Positions 23,693 through 35,655 are shown, counted from the stretch's first letter. The stretch: DNA of 64,000 nucleotides from Dermanyssus gallinae (GCA_003439945.1 QVRM01001482.1:88198-152197), one strand, 5' to 3'. Notes: generated by a model not told the origin, from the sequence alone. Program-made: numbers and translations.

Positions 23693-26159
23693 ACCAGCCA
23701 ACTAAACATTCTGATCAGTGGCGGTCCACTTGTGGTGCATTGTCCACTTGCGTCTTCTGCACCGCGTCCGTCGATCGTTTGGGTCGGCACTGTCGTCGAC
23801 CGGCGTCATAGCGGCTCGAACACGACAGCGGTGGGGGCGGCGGCGACCACCGAGCTCACACTGAGAGACCCGCCCGAACTGCTGCTAATCAGATTACGCG
23901 CCATCACTTGAGGGGTCGCTTCCAACTGCCCCTTGTCCCTGAGACTGTGTCCGGCTGAAGGGGAATCCCTTCTGCTCAACGTAACCCCCTCGTAGGCTTC
24001 TGCGGCTGCTGCTGCTACTGCCGCTGTCGCCACGCTATGCCTAATACCCGTTACTGGTGTTGGCGTTGCTGCACTTGATGTTATTGTTGTTGTTGTTGTC
24101 GGTGTGCTTGTTGTTATTGGCACTAGTGTGCAGCTGTGCTGCCGGTGCAGCGGTTGTTGTTGTTGGTTTGGTTGGCTATGACGAAGCGAAGCGGTCATCA
24201 GTCGCAATGGAACAACGGTCGGCACAGAGGCACAGAAGAGAAGATTCAGCAACACCGGGCGGCGGCAGCGACAGCATCAGCAGAGGCGCCACCAGCGACT
24301 CTTGCCAATGACAACAACGACGACAGCAATAACAAACAAAACTTTGCAGACGTGCCCGCTTGCGATGCACCACCACTGTGGGGTGGCGGGCCACCCCACA
24401 CCCCTTCTCCGACTCCGCCCGCGTTTCTCCTGTTTCGCCTCCAGTGTCTCGTGTCTCGCGACTCGCGACCCCAATGGACCAAAGGCCACGAGCCAGCAGC
24501 CTCAGTTGGATGGACAACGGCATGACGCCGCAGCGACTGCGTCATCATACGATCATATCGATTAAACCAAAAGGCCACCGGACACTATGGCTAAAATACG
24601 TACAGTCGTTGCCACACACGTCTGTTGTTGTTGTTGTTGCTGTTGTTGTTGTTGTTGTTGTTGTTGGTGGTGTTGTTGGTGTTGCTGTTGTTGTTGCTGC
24701 GGCTACTTCAAACTTATCAGAAATGGTCACAATGCCGCATTACGGTTCCATTTTCTACTAACTACTTACTACATACACCATGATGGCATCCGTCCGTCTC
24801 TCTGAACGCGACAATACATAAACTGGCACCTACGCTTTGCACCTGGGCGTGCGTGCGTGACTCGCGCAATCCTAACGATTGCGCACACTGCGTTCGGCGA
24901 CGGGCGATTCCGTAGCGATCTCGAGCAGCGTACTCTCCGATCGATACGTTCGCACCGATAATTTGGTTCGCGAACGAAACCTACGACCTACGGCGACGGG
25001 TTGGACCGATCTATCAAGCCACATTATCGTTTACGCGTTCGTGCGTCCGTTTTTGCTTGCTTAGCGCAAATATTTCGAAAGGTATGCAACAGGCTTTAAT
25101 TTCGTAGCCGAACGAAACGCCGCCGCTCGATGACCTTCTCGTGATTGCTCTCACTTTTCCGGTCGCGCCATTTTCCATTAGGCTGGCAGGCTGGCTGGCG
25201 GCTGCTGTATTCGGTGAAGGTGGCGCTTTATGGCTCAACTTTTGCCGGTGCTTGCCTTGACGACGATGACGACGACGACGACGATGCTGATGATAGCAGG
25301 CAAAACAGCCGCGCAGATAGCTGACGAAATTACACGCGTTGCTGCTATTAATGCCTGCATAGATGGTTGGATGTATGTACAGACGGATACATGGATAGAT
25401 GTGTGCATGTGCAGCTCCAGTCTGACCGCGCTCTAATCTGCATCCAATTACCTTTACTCTAACGGGTGCTCTTTTCGACGGTTCAGCAGCAGCAGCAGCA
25501 ACTTCGACGACTTCGACTTCCTTGAACTCTCGAAGCCTCAGCCGCGCACTCACTCACCTTCATTCGACCAATGAACGCAAACGCACGAGATTCAAACGCA
25601 AGGCGTTTTTTTTCCGTAGACTGAAACACCACCGTGGTACAGGATATTTCAAAGAGCAAATAGCTAACGAAGCATTGGAGAGTTTGTTAGTTACATACCG
25701 TACCATATAAAAATAGACCAACCAGTACACGAGTGGCTCGCGCTTCTAGTAATATTCGCGACCGATTGCACACCTGTCGCAATATTCGCACACATCTCAG
25801 TGAAACACAAAAATATACATTTTGTATCGTTACGAACATCACATCCATTAACGTGTCGCTACAACTTGAAAGTAGGCGAACCTAAAACGCAACTATGCAA
25901 TTACATGTTCCCTTCTCAAGTTATGTCGGTACCATACCAGTATACAAATATTTAACATCATAGGCAAAAATATTTGGATAAAAATATAAGTAGCAAAGCG
26001 TATACTCTACATGTGCCGGAATATACATCTACTTCACTCTTTTAGTTCATTTATTCTTAGTTATTAAAAAAAAGACTCAATCGTCAAACTGAGAGAATTT
26101 ATTAATATATATTATAATTATTTGTGCATGGGTATTTTAGTTGTATCTACCGGTAAACA
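23693..26159. other. Non-coding DNA with triplet repeats
   Basis: GC-rich to about 25.6 kb, AT-rich after. Includes a TTG array at 24614-24705, GAC/GAT triplets near 25258-25290 and CAG triplets near 25487-25500. Overlapping open frames of 100-180 codons on both strands have no domain or splice context. No gene is called. Confidence 0.5.
24614..24705. repeat. (TTG)n-rich microsatellite
   Basis: Roughly 30 TTG/CTG/GTG triplets in a row with few interruptions. The other strand reads CAA/CAC, giving poly-Thr. This triplet class recurs throughout the window. Confidence 0.92.
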
Positions 26160-26215
26160 CTATCTTGCGCTTGCCGTAAAATGGACCCGTCCATTTTACG
26201 GCAAGCGCAAGATAG
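26160..26215. repeat. Perfect palindrome, 27-bp arms, 2-base spacer
   Basis: The 27 bases at 26160-26186 are exactly the reverse complement of 26189-26215, with only CC between. The arms are ordinary mixed sequence (starting CTATCTTGCG), not a simple repeat, and there is no sign of transposon ends. An error-free inverted duplication with almost no spacer is what a replication template switch or fold-back repair event leaves. A library or assembly fold-back artefact is the main alternative. Confidence 0.95.
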
Positions 26216-26540
26216 GGGACATGGACCACAATACCAGAATCTTCCATTTTTTTCTTTAACGAGGCCCGAGCGAAAGCGTCATTGACGGCCTCAGGTATCG
26301 GCCTGTACTTTGAGCGCGCAGGACTGTACAGCCACAAATCGCCTACGGTCTCATCAGCACTACAAGTGTGGTCTCAGGGCAAGGAAAGGCAGTATACTCC
26401 TGCTGAACACCAGTGTTTGACGGAGTGCTCTCACTCGTGAAGCGCCTCGATAGCTATTGCCACCTGCTTGAATCATGACCTTGAAAATGTCGGTTAACAC
26501 ATAAAGGATCTAGAGCTCCCCAGATGCGGTCTCGGCTCAT
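26216..26540. other. Unique DNA between the palindromes
   Basis: The - strand has an open frame across 26337-26137 that runs through the 27-bp palindrome; it has no recognisable domain. Otherwise nothing is seen. Confidence 0.4.
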
Positions 26541-26579
26541 CTTGCCATCACGCTATTGTAGCGTGATGGCAAGATGAAG
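26541..26579. repeat. Perfect hairpin, 18-bp arms, 3-base loop
   Basis: CATCTTGCCATCACGCTA is followed after TTG by its exact reverse complement. The arms carry no mismatch and are not low complexity. Only a few bases downstream comes a second hairpin. Confidence 0.95.
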
Positions 26580-26584
26580 AGAAT

Positions 26585-26608
26585 CCACCGCGATTCTGCG
26601 GTGGATGA
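26585..26608. repeat. Perfect hairpin, 9-bp arms, 6-base loop
   Basis: ATCCACCGC and GCGGTGGAT are exact reverse complements around GATTCT. It lies about 5 bases after the 18-bp hairpin, making a paired stem-loop cluster. No RNA gene family is recognised from it. Confidence 0.9.
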
Positions 26609-29600
26609 AGCTATCCTTCGTTTGAAGCGCGTAGAACGCAACGCCGAATAACGCTAGTTAACCCCACCTCATATTATCGACTACCAAAACTATCGCGCCC
26701 ACTAGCTCGGCTATCGGTCATTTTAAAACAGGAAATTAAAAGATCACGCTTGCAGCGCGTTGACCTAGCGACACAGCGTGCAGGCATGCACTGTGCTGCT
26801 GCATTACAAATACTCTTCGAGGTGTAGAGCGGTGAATTCGATCGGGGGGAGGCAGCTTCTGTAGGTCTACGGGGCTTAACAATCACTTTTTGCGAACACC
26901 GCGTCGATCTCTGTTCGTGAGACAGAGTAGCCTTGCTACTCAGAACACGTTTCTCCGTTTTTGCTCCGAAGCTTGACAGCGACCCGACGTACAGTGTACG
27001 CCTCCAGACTTACGGGGACACGTACCGGCAGGAGGGTCTTACGAGGCGCAAGAAGCCGCTTCTAGCGGGCATCTGTAGTACCGCTAGCGGGACGACCATT
27101 TGTAAGACCCACATCTAACACTCATCGTTTGAGGCGCAACAACTTAAAGAACCTTAGCTAAGGCTTCGATAATCACTGACCTAAAATGACTGGATAATAT
27201 GCGGAAGACTCACGAAAACTGAAGAGTTTCCCATACGCGTAGAAGAGATCAGGCGCCACTACTTCTGAACGTAATGTGTTATGTTAATGTTTAGATGAGG
27301 TGAGACGTGTAACATTTTTGTGGTTGTACAAGTGCTCGCAAATAGAATATCGTATTTTAAATGATGAGTCGTGTGCGCTTTGAGGCGTTAGGTATAAGGC
27401 ATTAGAAGGTTATGATCTATTTTTGGACAGACACCTTCATCGCGGCAGCGTTGGCAGTGTCTCCGTGATTGCTTATACTGCATCAGCCAGCTCAAGAATA
27501 AATATGCTAAGAAATCCTAAAAAAGTTGGCAAATTCATTCATAGTACCCTCGAGGTGCAAGGAAGAGGCATTTGCTAGCTTGGGAAACTATTTTGCACTT
27601 GGTGTAAACACCGGGCTTTCATAAACATCCAAGGTGGTCTTATGTAGTTTAACCAGACAATTATAAAATACGTGTTAGCTTAATCATACAATTGTAAAGT
27701 ACATCTGTGACGCTTGGTGGTAGATTGTCGTTGCTCGTGCTATTTGCTGCTGTTGCTGTGCTGCTAATCTGTTGCTGCGTTGTTGATCACGAAAATTGCC
27801 GTACATATTTGAAAACTGCGCTGTATGCCTGCTGTGAGGCGACGGAAAGCGGAAAGGAAATACACAAATGGCAATCCGCAAGCTTTGATGTAGAATCGTT
27901 GTCTACTCTTCTTTTTCGTTATCATCATTTTTCGCCTTCTGCCTGTTGTTGGCGTCATTGCCTGCCTGTTGGCTTTAGTAACGTAGGCACAAAGCGATCT
28001 GCACATAACCGGACATTCGAATAAAGACATAAATGTGTATGGCGTGAAACGTAGCGCGCGCTGGTTGAGGCATAGCAGCAGTAGCAGCATCGGCGACCTG
28101 CGTATCCGTCGGCTAGCACTTGCCGCTTTTCCTGCACCTACTGGCGGCCGCCGAGAAATAGATACGGCGGCTGCCAACGCGATAAAAGGCCAACTCTGCG
28201 ACGAGAAAGGTAAACGAGTTGTTGTGAAACGGCTCACGCGGTCCGGAGGTCGACAATCATAGCCGGAGGCAACTGCCCAACCCGAGCCCTTGCCCGAGTC
28301 CAGACCATGAAGGAAACGAGCCACGCCAAGGGGATTATGCCGCCCGCTCATCTGGGGCAGACAGATGGACAGCCGGGCGGCTGGCTGGCTGGCCCCGAAG
28401 GCATGTGGGGCAACAGCCGTTATATGGCGTGCCCGAATGAATCATTCATTAGGAAGCGGAGAACGGATGACGAGAGACGTTGTCCGTCCGCGAACACCAC
28501 CACCACCCGTGTTGTATACAAAACGGGGTTAACTACCTTTGGGCGGTAGACGGGCCCCGTTGGCCCCCGGGCCGGTGGGGCAACCGGCGGACTGGGCTGA
28601 AACTGGGTGTTGATGTTGTTGACAGTGCTGTTGTTCTTAGCTTGTCCTACAAGAGCAGTGCGGTGGTGGCGATGCCGTTGTTGCTAACCACGGCAGCCAC
28701 ACGTGAACAGCCAGTGCTAAATGACCACACCCTCCAACCGTCTCCCAGGTGGTAAAACAGCGTCAGTGGTAGCAAGCTGAAGAAGCAGCAGACGCGCAAT
28801 GTCGCCGAGCCTTCTAATGTCTAGAGGGCTAAAAGAAAGGGCTTCATAGTGGTGGCATGGAGCCCTTAGACAATTTTGAAGCAAATTATACACTTCCAGA
28901 CTTCTGCTCGGCTGCACACGTCAAACGAACCAAAGACATATACCAAAAGCGTAGAAGGCTCGATCCAGGATCTAGTGCAGTGTCTCAGTGCAATGTGTAT
29001 ATTAAATCCCGGGTGTGAGAATCTAGTATTCTAACTAAGTAAGAACTCAGGAGTGTCTATGCAACACATAAGAAAAATTATAACACGCTTCCGTGGGCCA
29101 TTTGGGTTCTGCTCACTTCACAAGGATTTGTTGTTTAAAAAGAGCCTACATAGAAATGCGACATCCCCAAACAGAGCCGAAGAGTTTCACAAAAGGGCAA
29201 ACAGTGAATGAAATTACCCAACCCTAAAACAAACAGCGTAAAAAGTCCTATGTAGAAAAAATCTAGACAAATCTCCTTTTTGGCCCCGAAACACTTACCT
29301 AAAATTCAATTCCGGGCGTCGCATATACCGGGCAGAGTCCAATCGTGGAACGTATTTAGAGCCATGTGTTTGAACGCCATCTTGCAAACTTTGAATAATC
29401 ATTCCTCAGTATGGCTAGCAATCTTCTCGTACGTGTTGGACACAACCTGTCCATACGATTTCCTTCTGTAATTGTGCCCCCACATAAACCCCTTACGTAA
29501 TCGCCACAGTAACGGCAAAACCCAAACAGTCACCTTGACAAAGACACCAATGCCAAGCGACGCCCTTTATTCGATCATTTTTTCGTTTTAATATAACAAC

Positions 29601-32600
29601 AAACCACTTCCTATACTAACAGCCTTTATAAAATAAATAGCACATTGCTAGTAGAAACGAGGCCACATGTTACGCCTGTTATGTAACTTAAGTCGCCACA
29701 TTTAATATCTGTTGTATAACGGGCGTCGTTTTGCTTTACTTCTGCTGTATTTAAACAGTTAATATTCGAGCTACTAAAGTTTCGAACCGCTATATTAGCA
29801 ATTGTCGCCGATATCACTATTATGCAAGTATTTTTGCGGTAAAGCTACCTATTTTGCTGATAGTGTCATTACTATCTATACGACAGGGTTTCCGCTTTTC
29901 ATAGTTTGCAGGTCGTTTGCCAACTGCCTGACCAATCGGTATACATCAAGCGCTTAGCAAGAAAAGCACAACCTGCTTAAGTTTTGATTTTGCCCGTGAA
30001 CTATCGCCATGTTTGACGCTGACTGCTAGACAGAGCCTGCGGTAAAGAATCACTTTGAAAACTTTCTCACCCCTACTTCTACTGCAGCCTCTCAAGCCTT
30101 AGACCTTAATGACGTTACCGAGATCTAAACGTCGCATTAAAAAGGGCCTCGCGACTTGGTGATGGAGGCTTATTAAATACACATGTATTTAAAAAGTTTA
30201 TTAAATAAACCTTTTGCGTGAAATTATGCACGTTACGCTGAACGCTGTGCGGCGTTTTCTCGTGTGCACACGCAGCTTCGATTCTAAACGCTACGGATTT
30301 CTGATGAATATCATGCTCAACGTGTATTGATTTTTCTCCATATAATTATTTGTTGATTAGCATACTAATTAAAACCATTCTGTGTAGAGTAACGGAATAC
30401 GGTGGGTGGGATTTCGACTTCAAAGTGAGATCCATATTTGAGCTACGTAACTGCGTGGTTTGCAGGCTGCTAAGTTGGCTGGCAACTAATGTAACGTCCT
30501 TCACTACCTTTACGGGACATCACCAGATTAACACAGCCGTTTAACACTATTGGCTTGCATACCCGAAGGTGAAAGGCTTGAATTTTTGCGAACTACCACG
30601 CGTCGCTTCGTCCGGCTTTAAACATCTCTTCTGCCCGGTCTTTTTTGGCATGGCCGTGGTGTCCCGCGTCGGTTTGCCCTCGTCCGGCGGACCCCCGTCG
30701 AGGACGACCGACTGGCCAAGTAAGGCAAAAAGGCCGTGCACGGACCTTGCCCGGCGTAGCAGCCATGAACAGAGCAAGCATGCCATGCTGCGAACTACGA
30801 CGAGGTATTTCGAGCCGAGCGACGGAGCTAAAGTCCAATTTGTCCTGATCGTTCCCGTAGAAGATGGAAGCAACTAAGACACGAGCACACACAGCCGCTG
30901 CCGCCGCTGACGAGGGTGCGAGAACGCATGGATGGGATGGGGACGAGAATCGAGACCAGGAAAGCACACGTATGGGAGGGGGGTGCGGGAGGGGTAGGGA
31001 GAGTAATCGAGGCGTATGAGAGCATGATTGGGCTAACCAGGCCAAACCAAATGGCAAGCGGGGAGGAGGAAGGTGGGGGGGGGGTGTAGTGCTGGGGTGT
31101 CGTCGCATGCATCGTCGACTCGGGCATCGGGGGAGTGAGTCGGGATGCTGCGGAGCACAAGAGGCATTGCAAGGGCAGGTAGCCCTGGCATAGTCGCCTG
31201 TCCCGGTCGACGAACGACAAACGTCCTCCGGGTCATCGTGTAGCGGTTGAGGCTGCTGCCACCCTACGACTGCAGAGCTGCTCCCTTGTTAGCTACTGGC
31301 AATGTCGCCGCGCCCATCCCGTCGTTGCTGCTACGGCTGCTTGTGGGGACCCTACTGCAGTCAGCGATAGCGCCGTACAGCATCGCCACAACTCCTACCC
31401 CACGCCGAGCCTGAACATCAACACTAACGCCAGCACCAAGCCGCTCCCTGTGCACGGCAGCTTCTCGAACGGCGGGAGGGAAAACGGGCAGCTGCCACCG
31501 ACCAACGAGGGGCAAATGGGGCGAAGGGACGCAGCCGAACGAGCAGACTCACTGACTGACTGACTGGCGGAATTTAATAAGTGTGGCGGCGTCTACGATA
31601 CTCTAACGCCGACCACCTTCTCGAATAGCACTGGCAGCCAGTGGTCGCAGCAGCATTAGCATCAGTGCTAACAACAACAACAACAACAACAACAAAGAAA
31701 ACAACGATGCCAAAGTTCGATAGCAGCGTAAACGTCTTCCTGCCTTAGTCGTCAAACGGGCGGGAGGTGTCTGCCGAACAGCGCGTGTCACACTGCACAC
31801 GCTTTTGCTAGTTTTCGTGCCAGTAATTCTAGTAGTAGTAGTAGTAGTGATAGTAGTAGTAGCAGAGGTAGTAGATGTATATTTAAAAGCAATCATATGG
31901 TCAAAGTAGTTGTCGTGTGGCTGGTGGCTGTAATGTGTACAGTGCTGGTAATTGTGCTACAGGTCGAATTCTAGATTGTGCGACCTTTAGCACAAATGAC
32001 GACTAACGCAGTAACCTGTAATAAATCTCAGTCGGTATGTATTCTTAGCTAGTAAACCCGGCACAATAGGCACTGCTTAACATCACCAAAGTATTTTTTT
32101 CTTTCATTGTTGTTGTTGCTGTTATTGTTGTGTGTGTTGTCCTTGCCGTTGTTGTCGGTGCTGCTGCTGCCCTTGTTGTTGTTCCTAATCCTGTTGCTGC
32201 GTCTGTCGTTCCTTATTCGAATTTCGAATCGTTTACTGCTTTTCGTCATCTAAGCCGAAAACGCCGGTCTGACAGCGTCATTGTCGTCGTCGTCATCGCC
32301 CTGCTAAATGGCGACGCATGCGGTTTGCGACGCAAATTTCATTGGACAGATGACCTCATTATTGCCGTCACGTAGCGTGCCATACATAGCGTGTCATGTA
32401 GTCGGGGTTGGTCGTTTCTGCTGCTACAAGAAGTGGGCCCCACCTCCAGAACGGGAGCTGCTGCCCGAAGCGACTGGCGCATACGCCTGGTGACACACGT
32501 GGTCAAATATCGTATCGACTGCCCACCTTGCATATGCCCCCCCCGCCAACCCCCCCCGTGACACTTGCGTCGCCCCTACCCGATCCGCCCTCGTGTGCTC

Positions 32601-32699
32601 GAGCTTCTCTCGAGCAATCGGCGTGCTGAACAAGCAGCACTTTCAGCGTTTGCATAGGTCGATCTCTTCAGTCCGATCGTGACTCCGAGCGACGCTTTC
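26609..32699. other. Long non-coding stretch
   Basis: AT-rich at 27.1-27.7 and 28.9-30.5 kb; GC-rich with triplet repeats at 27.7-28.8 and 30.5-32.6 kb. Contains CAA triplets (31671-31693), GTA triplets (about 31830-31862) and a TTG-rich run (32108-32200). A segment at 29241-29284 resembles 17775-17816. Long - strand frames at 27764-28351 and 30593-31108 are low complexity with no domain. No gene, RNA gene or complete element is seen. Confidence 0.5.
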
Positions 32700-32704
32700 C
32701 GGTA

Positions 32705-32872
32705 TTTCTCTCTCTCTCTCGCTCGCTCGTTTGTTCCGCACTTGCGTCGGTCACAGCAAGTGTAATCTCTCTCTCTCCCTCTCTCTTTCTCTCTCTCTCC
32801 CTCTCTCTCCCCTCTCTCTCTCCCTCTCTCTCTCTATCTCTCGCTCTATCTCTCTCTCCCTCTATGTCTATC
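32705..32872. repeat. Long CT-rich (polypyrimidine) tract
   Basis: About 165 bases of mostly CT dinucleotides on the + strand, broken by CG, TG and a short TGTAAT spacer. It makes Arg/Glu-repeat frames on the - strand. Such tracts can act like GAGA-type promoter elements in arthropods, but no adjacent gene is visible to support that. Confidence 0.9.
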
Positions 32873-34064
32873 GGTTTTAAATTTTGCCGCGTACTCCGCA
32901 CCGAATGCCGGAGCTGTCGACCGCCCGCGTTTCCGGTCAAAAGTTTGCAGTTTTGGCGGCCGCCCCCGGCGGTCGGCGACAGCGAACGGGAGCAGACGCT
33001 TCCGACTTCCACACCTCTAGCCGGTCTCGTGCTGCAGGGCAGGACAGAAAGCAACAGTCAGTGGTGAAGCGCGCTGCCTTTCCAACCATCGCCATATACC
33101 AATAATAGCACTCACTCTCCTACACACTCGCTCAACGACGCGGCACTCAGCACTGTGCCGACAACGACAGCATCAACAACACGCAACGACCCGAGTAATA
33201 GAGCAACTGGCAGTAGTAGAGCTCTCCTCTGCTCTGCTACTAATATTACTGGGTTACCACTACTACTGCTGATGCTACCCATGTTTGAATTTGAAGAAAC
33301 ACGACCGGAGAGTCCGGGGACTGGGGCCTCTTGTTCAAGCCTCCGTGTCGCATCCCCATGTGGCAGGACTAGCCGTACAAAGGACAACAAGCAAACGAAG
33401 CAGCAGCCCGACACACTAGCACCTAGTAGCACCGATGCCTAAAGTTCAAGCTGTCGTGCACCAACTTCCATATATACAAGTACACAATTGTGTGTTTATA
33501 TATATATATATATATATATATACTTCTTTAACATATACTTTTTTAAACACTGTAATAGTAGCAGGAGCAGCGGAAAAGCCGCCGCCCTAGCAAGCCAATA
33601 TGGATAGCAGCGTTTGTGCAAGAAACATAAACACCCATGCCCATAGGCCCCGACCGAACAAGTAGAAGAAGCACCAGGTCCAATAGCCGGACCAGCAGCA
33701 GCAGTTGTCACCGCAACAGCGGTGGGACAAGGACAAGCCGACTTGTAACAACACGGGAAGCCGCCGCAGCGTTTCCCTTTGTGCTGACACGACGATTGCG
33801 TTTGAATAGCAGCGCGAGTTGGTTGGCTTCAACAGCTCTAGCGCTCTTGTCGTCGTAGAGGTGAAAAAATTGGCCCAGCCAGCCGCTCCGCAGACTGCGA
33901 AAAGAACGCAGTCTGTCTGTTGCCAGAGGCCAGAAACTGTGTCAATACAGTTCGACATCAACCTCCCTGGACGTTGGTATGTCCACGCGAAACGGCCACT
34001 GTTTCTTCTCTTTGCGCTCTTGTTGCTTACGCGGAGAAGAATAGTCCCCACCACTACCAATATA
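32873..34064. other. Non-coding DNA up to the Tc1 element
   Basis: GC-rich at first, with an AT array at 33497-33522 and a short exact palindrome (9-bp arms) at 33891-33915. Open frames on both strands overlap and show no domain. No gene is called. Confidence 0.5.
33497..33522. repeat. (AT)n microsatellite
   Basis: About 26 bases of TA repeat. Confidence 0.94.
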
Positions 34065-34330
34065 CAGTCACTGAAAAAAATATAGGGCCACCCATGTTTG
34101 CTACATTTCACGCATTTATTATAACCGAATGTGTAAAGATCATAAAGATACATGCTCACAGAGTAACAGCGGATACTTTTATCGACATTTGGAGTATCGG
34201 GTTACCTCAAAACACGAGATTTCGACATTTGGCACAGCTACGCTGCGAAAAAATGATAAAGTCACCACCAAGATGCATGTCTTAGCGAGTGAATTGAGTG
34301 GAATAACAACGTTTGGGCTCATTTCACGGC
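34065..34330. repeat. Left terminal inverted repeat of the Tc1 element
   Basis: Pairs with 35390-35655. The outer end reads CAGTCACTGAAAAAAATATA. Differences from the partner are scattered single changes. Open frames inside it mirror those of the right repeat and are not genes. Confidence 0.95.
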
Positions 34331-34345
34331 ACCTAACAACTATAC

Positions 34346-35337
34346 TTAATATTTAGTGAACTTCCCATTACGTCGGATAACTTCAAAAATGCGGTTTGGT
34401 ATAGTGTTGAACAAATTTTGGATGACGTCCTGCGAGAGCTCGTCCCAAGCCTTCACAATTGCTTTTTTTAGTTCTACCTGGTTCGAAAATTGTTTTTCGT
34501 CGGTGTATACCTTTCGGGCGAGCCAGCCCCATACATTCTCGATAATATTAAGATCAGGTGAGACTGCAGGCCAGCGTAGGACCTCAATGTGGCGTTGTTC
34601 GAACCAGCTTTCGATCAACTTAGCAGTGTGAATCGGGGCATTATCGTGTTGAAAAACAAAGTCGGGTCCTCCCATCAGCTCAAAATGTACGGATTGCTCT
34701 TCTAGTAGATCCCTATAGCGCGTCGAATTAACACAACCGTCTAAAAACACAATCGGCGACCTTGTATAATACCCGACAGCGGCCCAGATCATCACCGAAC
34801 CGCCACCTGAGTGCCGTTTTGACAAAAATCGTTCTTCCTTCCGCACATCGTGGAAATAATAGTTAAATCCATCCGGTCCATCAAAATTGAACTTTTTTCA
34901 TCCGAAAAGAGCACTCGGTGCCATTCAGTGGTCCATAACATCGTAACCTGGGCAAAGTCGAGACCAGCTTTCTGATGCTCAGCGGTCAATCGTGGTTTTC
35001 TCTTAAGTTTTTTTCTCGTGAGCCAAAGTGTCTTCCTGAGGAGGTTTTGCACATTTCGCACGTTCGTTTGCACACCGGCCGCCGCCGCAATAGCCTTTGC
35101 CGAGAGCGCAGAGTTCGAGGCTATCTTCAAAATTGCGCGCTTGTTTCGTTCCGAAATGGCATTTTAACGCCCCGGACTCTTTTTTACGCCGTATTTTTCA
35201 CCCAAATTCACGAAGTTGTTCACTACTTGGCGAGAACGCCCCAATCGACGGGAAATTTCCCGATTATAGAGGCCGACATCCTTATAAGCCTTGATTTGGG
35301 TATTTTCGTCACTCGTGAGACGCCGACCCAAACCCAT
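34346..35337 (-). pseudogene. Tc1-family transposase, broken (DD34E)
   Basis: Tc1 transposases cut and paste their own element: an N-terminal paired helix-turn-helix binds the inverted repeats and a DDE domain does the chemistry. The chosen start (ATG at 35337-35335) opens MGLGRRLTSDE, then a helix-turn-helix with REISRRLGRSRQVV. Catalytic residues are visible: the first Asp in LFSDEK, the second in HDNAPIHTA, and Glu in DLNIIENVWG. Exactly 34 residues lie between the second Asp and the Glu, the Tc1 spacing. Intact length would be about 330 residues, normal for the family. Two lesions are seen: an in-frame TAA at 35166-35164 after SPGR, and a frameshift within an A6 run (T6 on + at 34893-34898) just after the first Asp. 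The stop lies at 34348-34346, 16 bases inside the left repeat. Confidence 0.95.
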
Positions 35338-35389
35338 CGTTTCAGCACAGAAAAATTTCTGGTAGGAGGTCTGCTTTCGTTTCCGTCGA

Positions 35390-35652
35390 GCCGTGAAATG
35401 AGCCCAAACGTTGTTATTCCACTCAATTCACTCGCTAAGACATGCATCTTGGTGGTGACTTTATAATTTTTTCGCAGCGTAGCTGTGCCAAATGTCAAAA
35501 TCTCGTGTTTTAAGGTAACCCGATACTCCAAATGTCGATAAAAGTATCCGCTGTTACTCTGTGAGCATGTATCATTATGATCCTTACACAATCGGTTATA
35601 ATAAATGCGTGAAATGTGGCAAACATGGGTGGCCCTATATTTTTTTCAGTGA

Positions 35653-35655
<3 letters not shown>
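35390..35655. repeat. Right terminal inverted repeat of the Tc1 element
   Basis: Pairs with 34065-34330. The transposase start codon lies about 50 bases inside its inner edge, so the promoter for the transposase probably lies in this repeat. Confidence 0.95.

Larger units (their letters stand above)
34065..35655 (-). mobile_element. Complete Tc1-type transposon with 266-bp inverted repeats
   Basis: The element starts CAGTCACTG and ends CAGTGACTG, with TA directly outside each end (34063-34064 and 35656-35657), the TA target duplication of Tc1/mariner elements. The inverted repeats are unusually long: 34065-34330 against 35390-35655, about 97% identical by eye (roughly eight differences). They bracket a single transposase gene on the - strand, and little else. 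The right TA continues into a (TA)n array. Length is 1,591 bp. Copy ends are intact, so it could still be moved if transposase came from elsewhere; its own gene is broken. Confidence 0.96.

Noticed and set aside
23243..23911. 222-codon + strand open frame with a poly-Asp region
   Set aside because: Explained by GAT and TTG triplet repeats that stay open in several frames; no domain and no splice or start context.
27764..28351. 195-codon - strand open frame
   Set aside because: No recognisable motif, low-complexity pieces, and no splice context.
32668..33054. 128-codon - strand frame rich in Arg-Glu repeats
   Set aside because: Direct translation of the CT tract; no independent coding evidence.
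33891..33915. CAGACTGCG/CGCAGTCTG inverted repeat
   Set aside because: 9-bp arms, not significant enough alone to treat as a separate finding.
34129..34356. Open frame starting MCKDHKDTCSQ, repeated at 35591-35223 on the other strand
   Set aside because: These are translations of the two inverted repeat arms of the Tc1 element, so their mutual similarity is structural, not coding.
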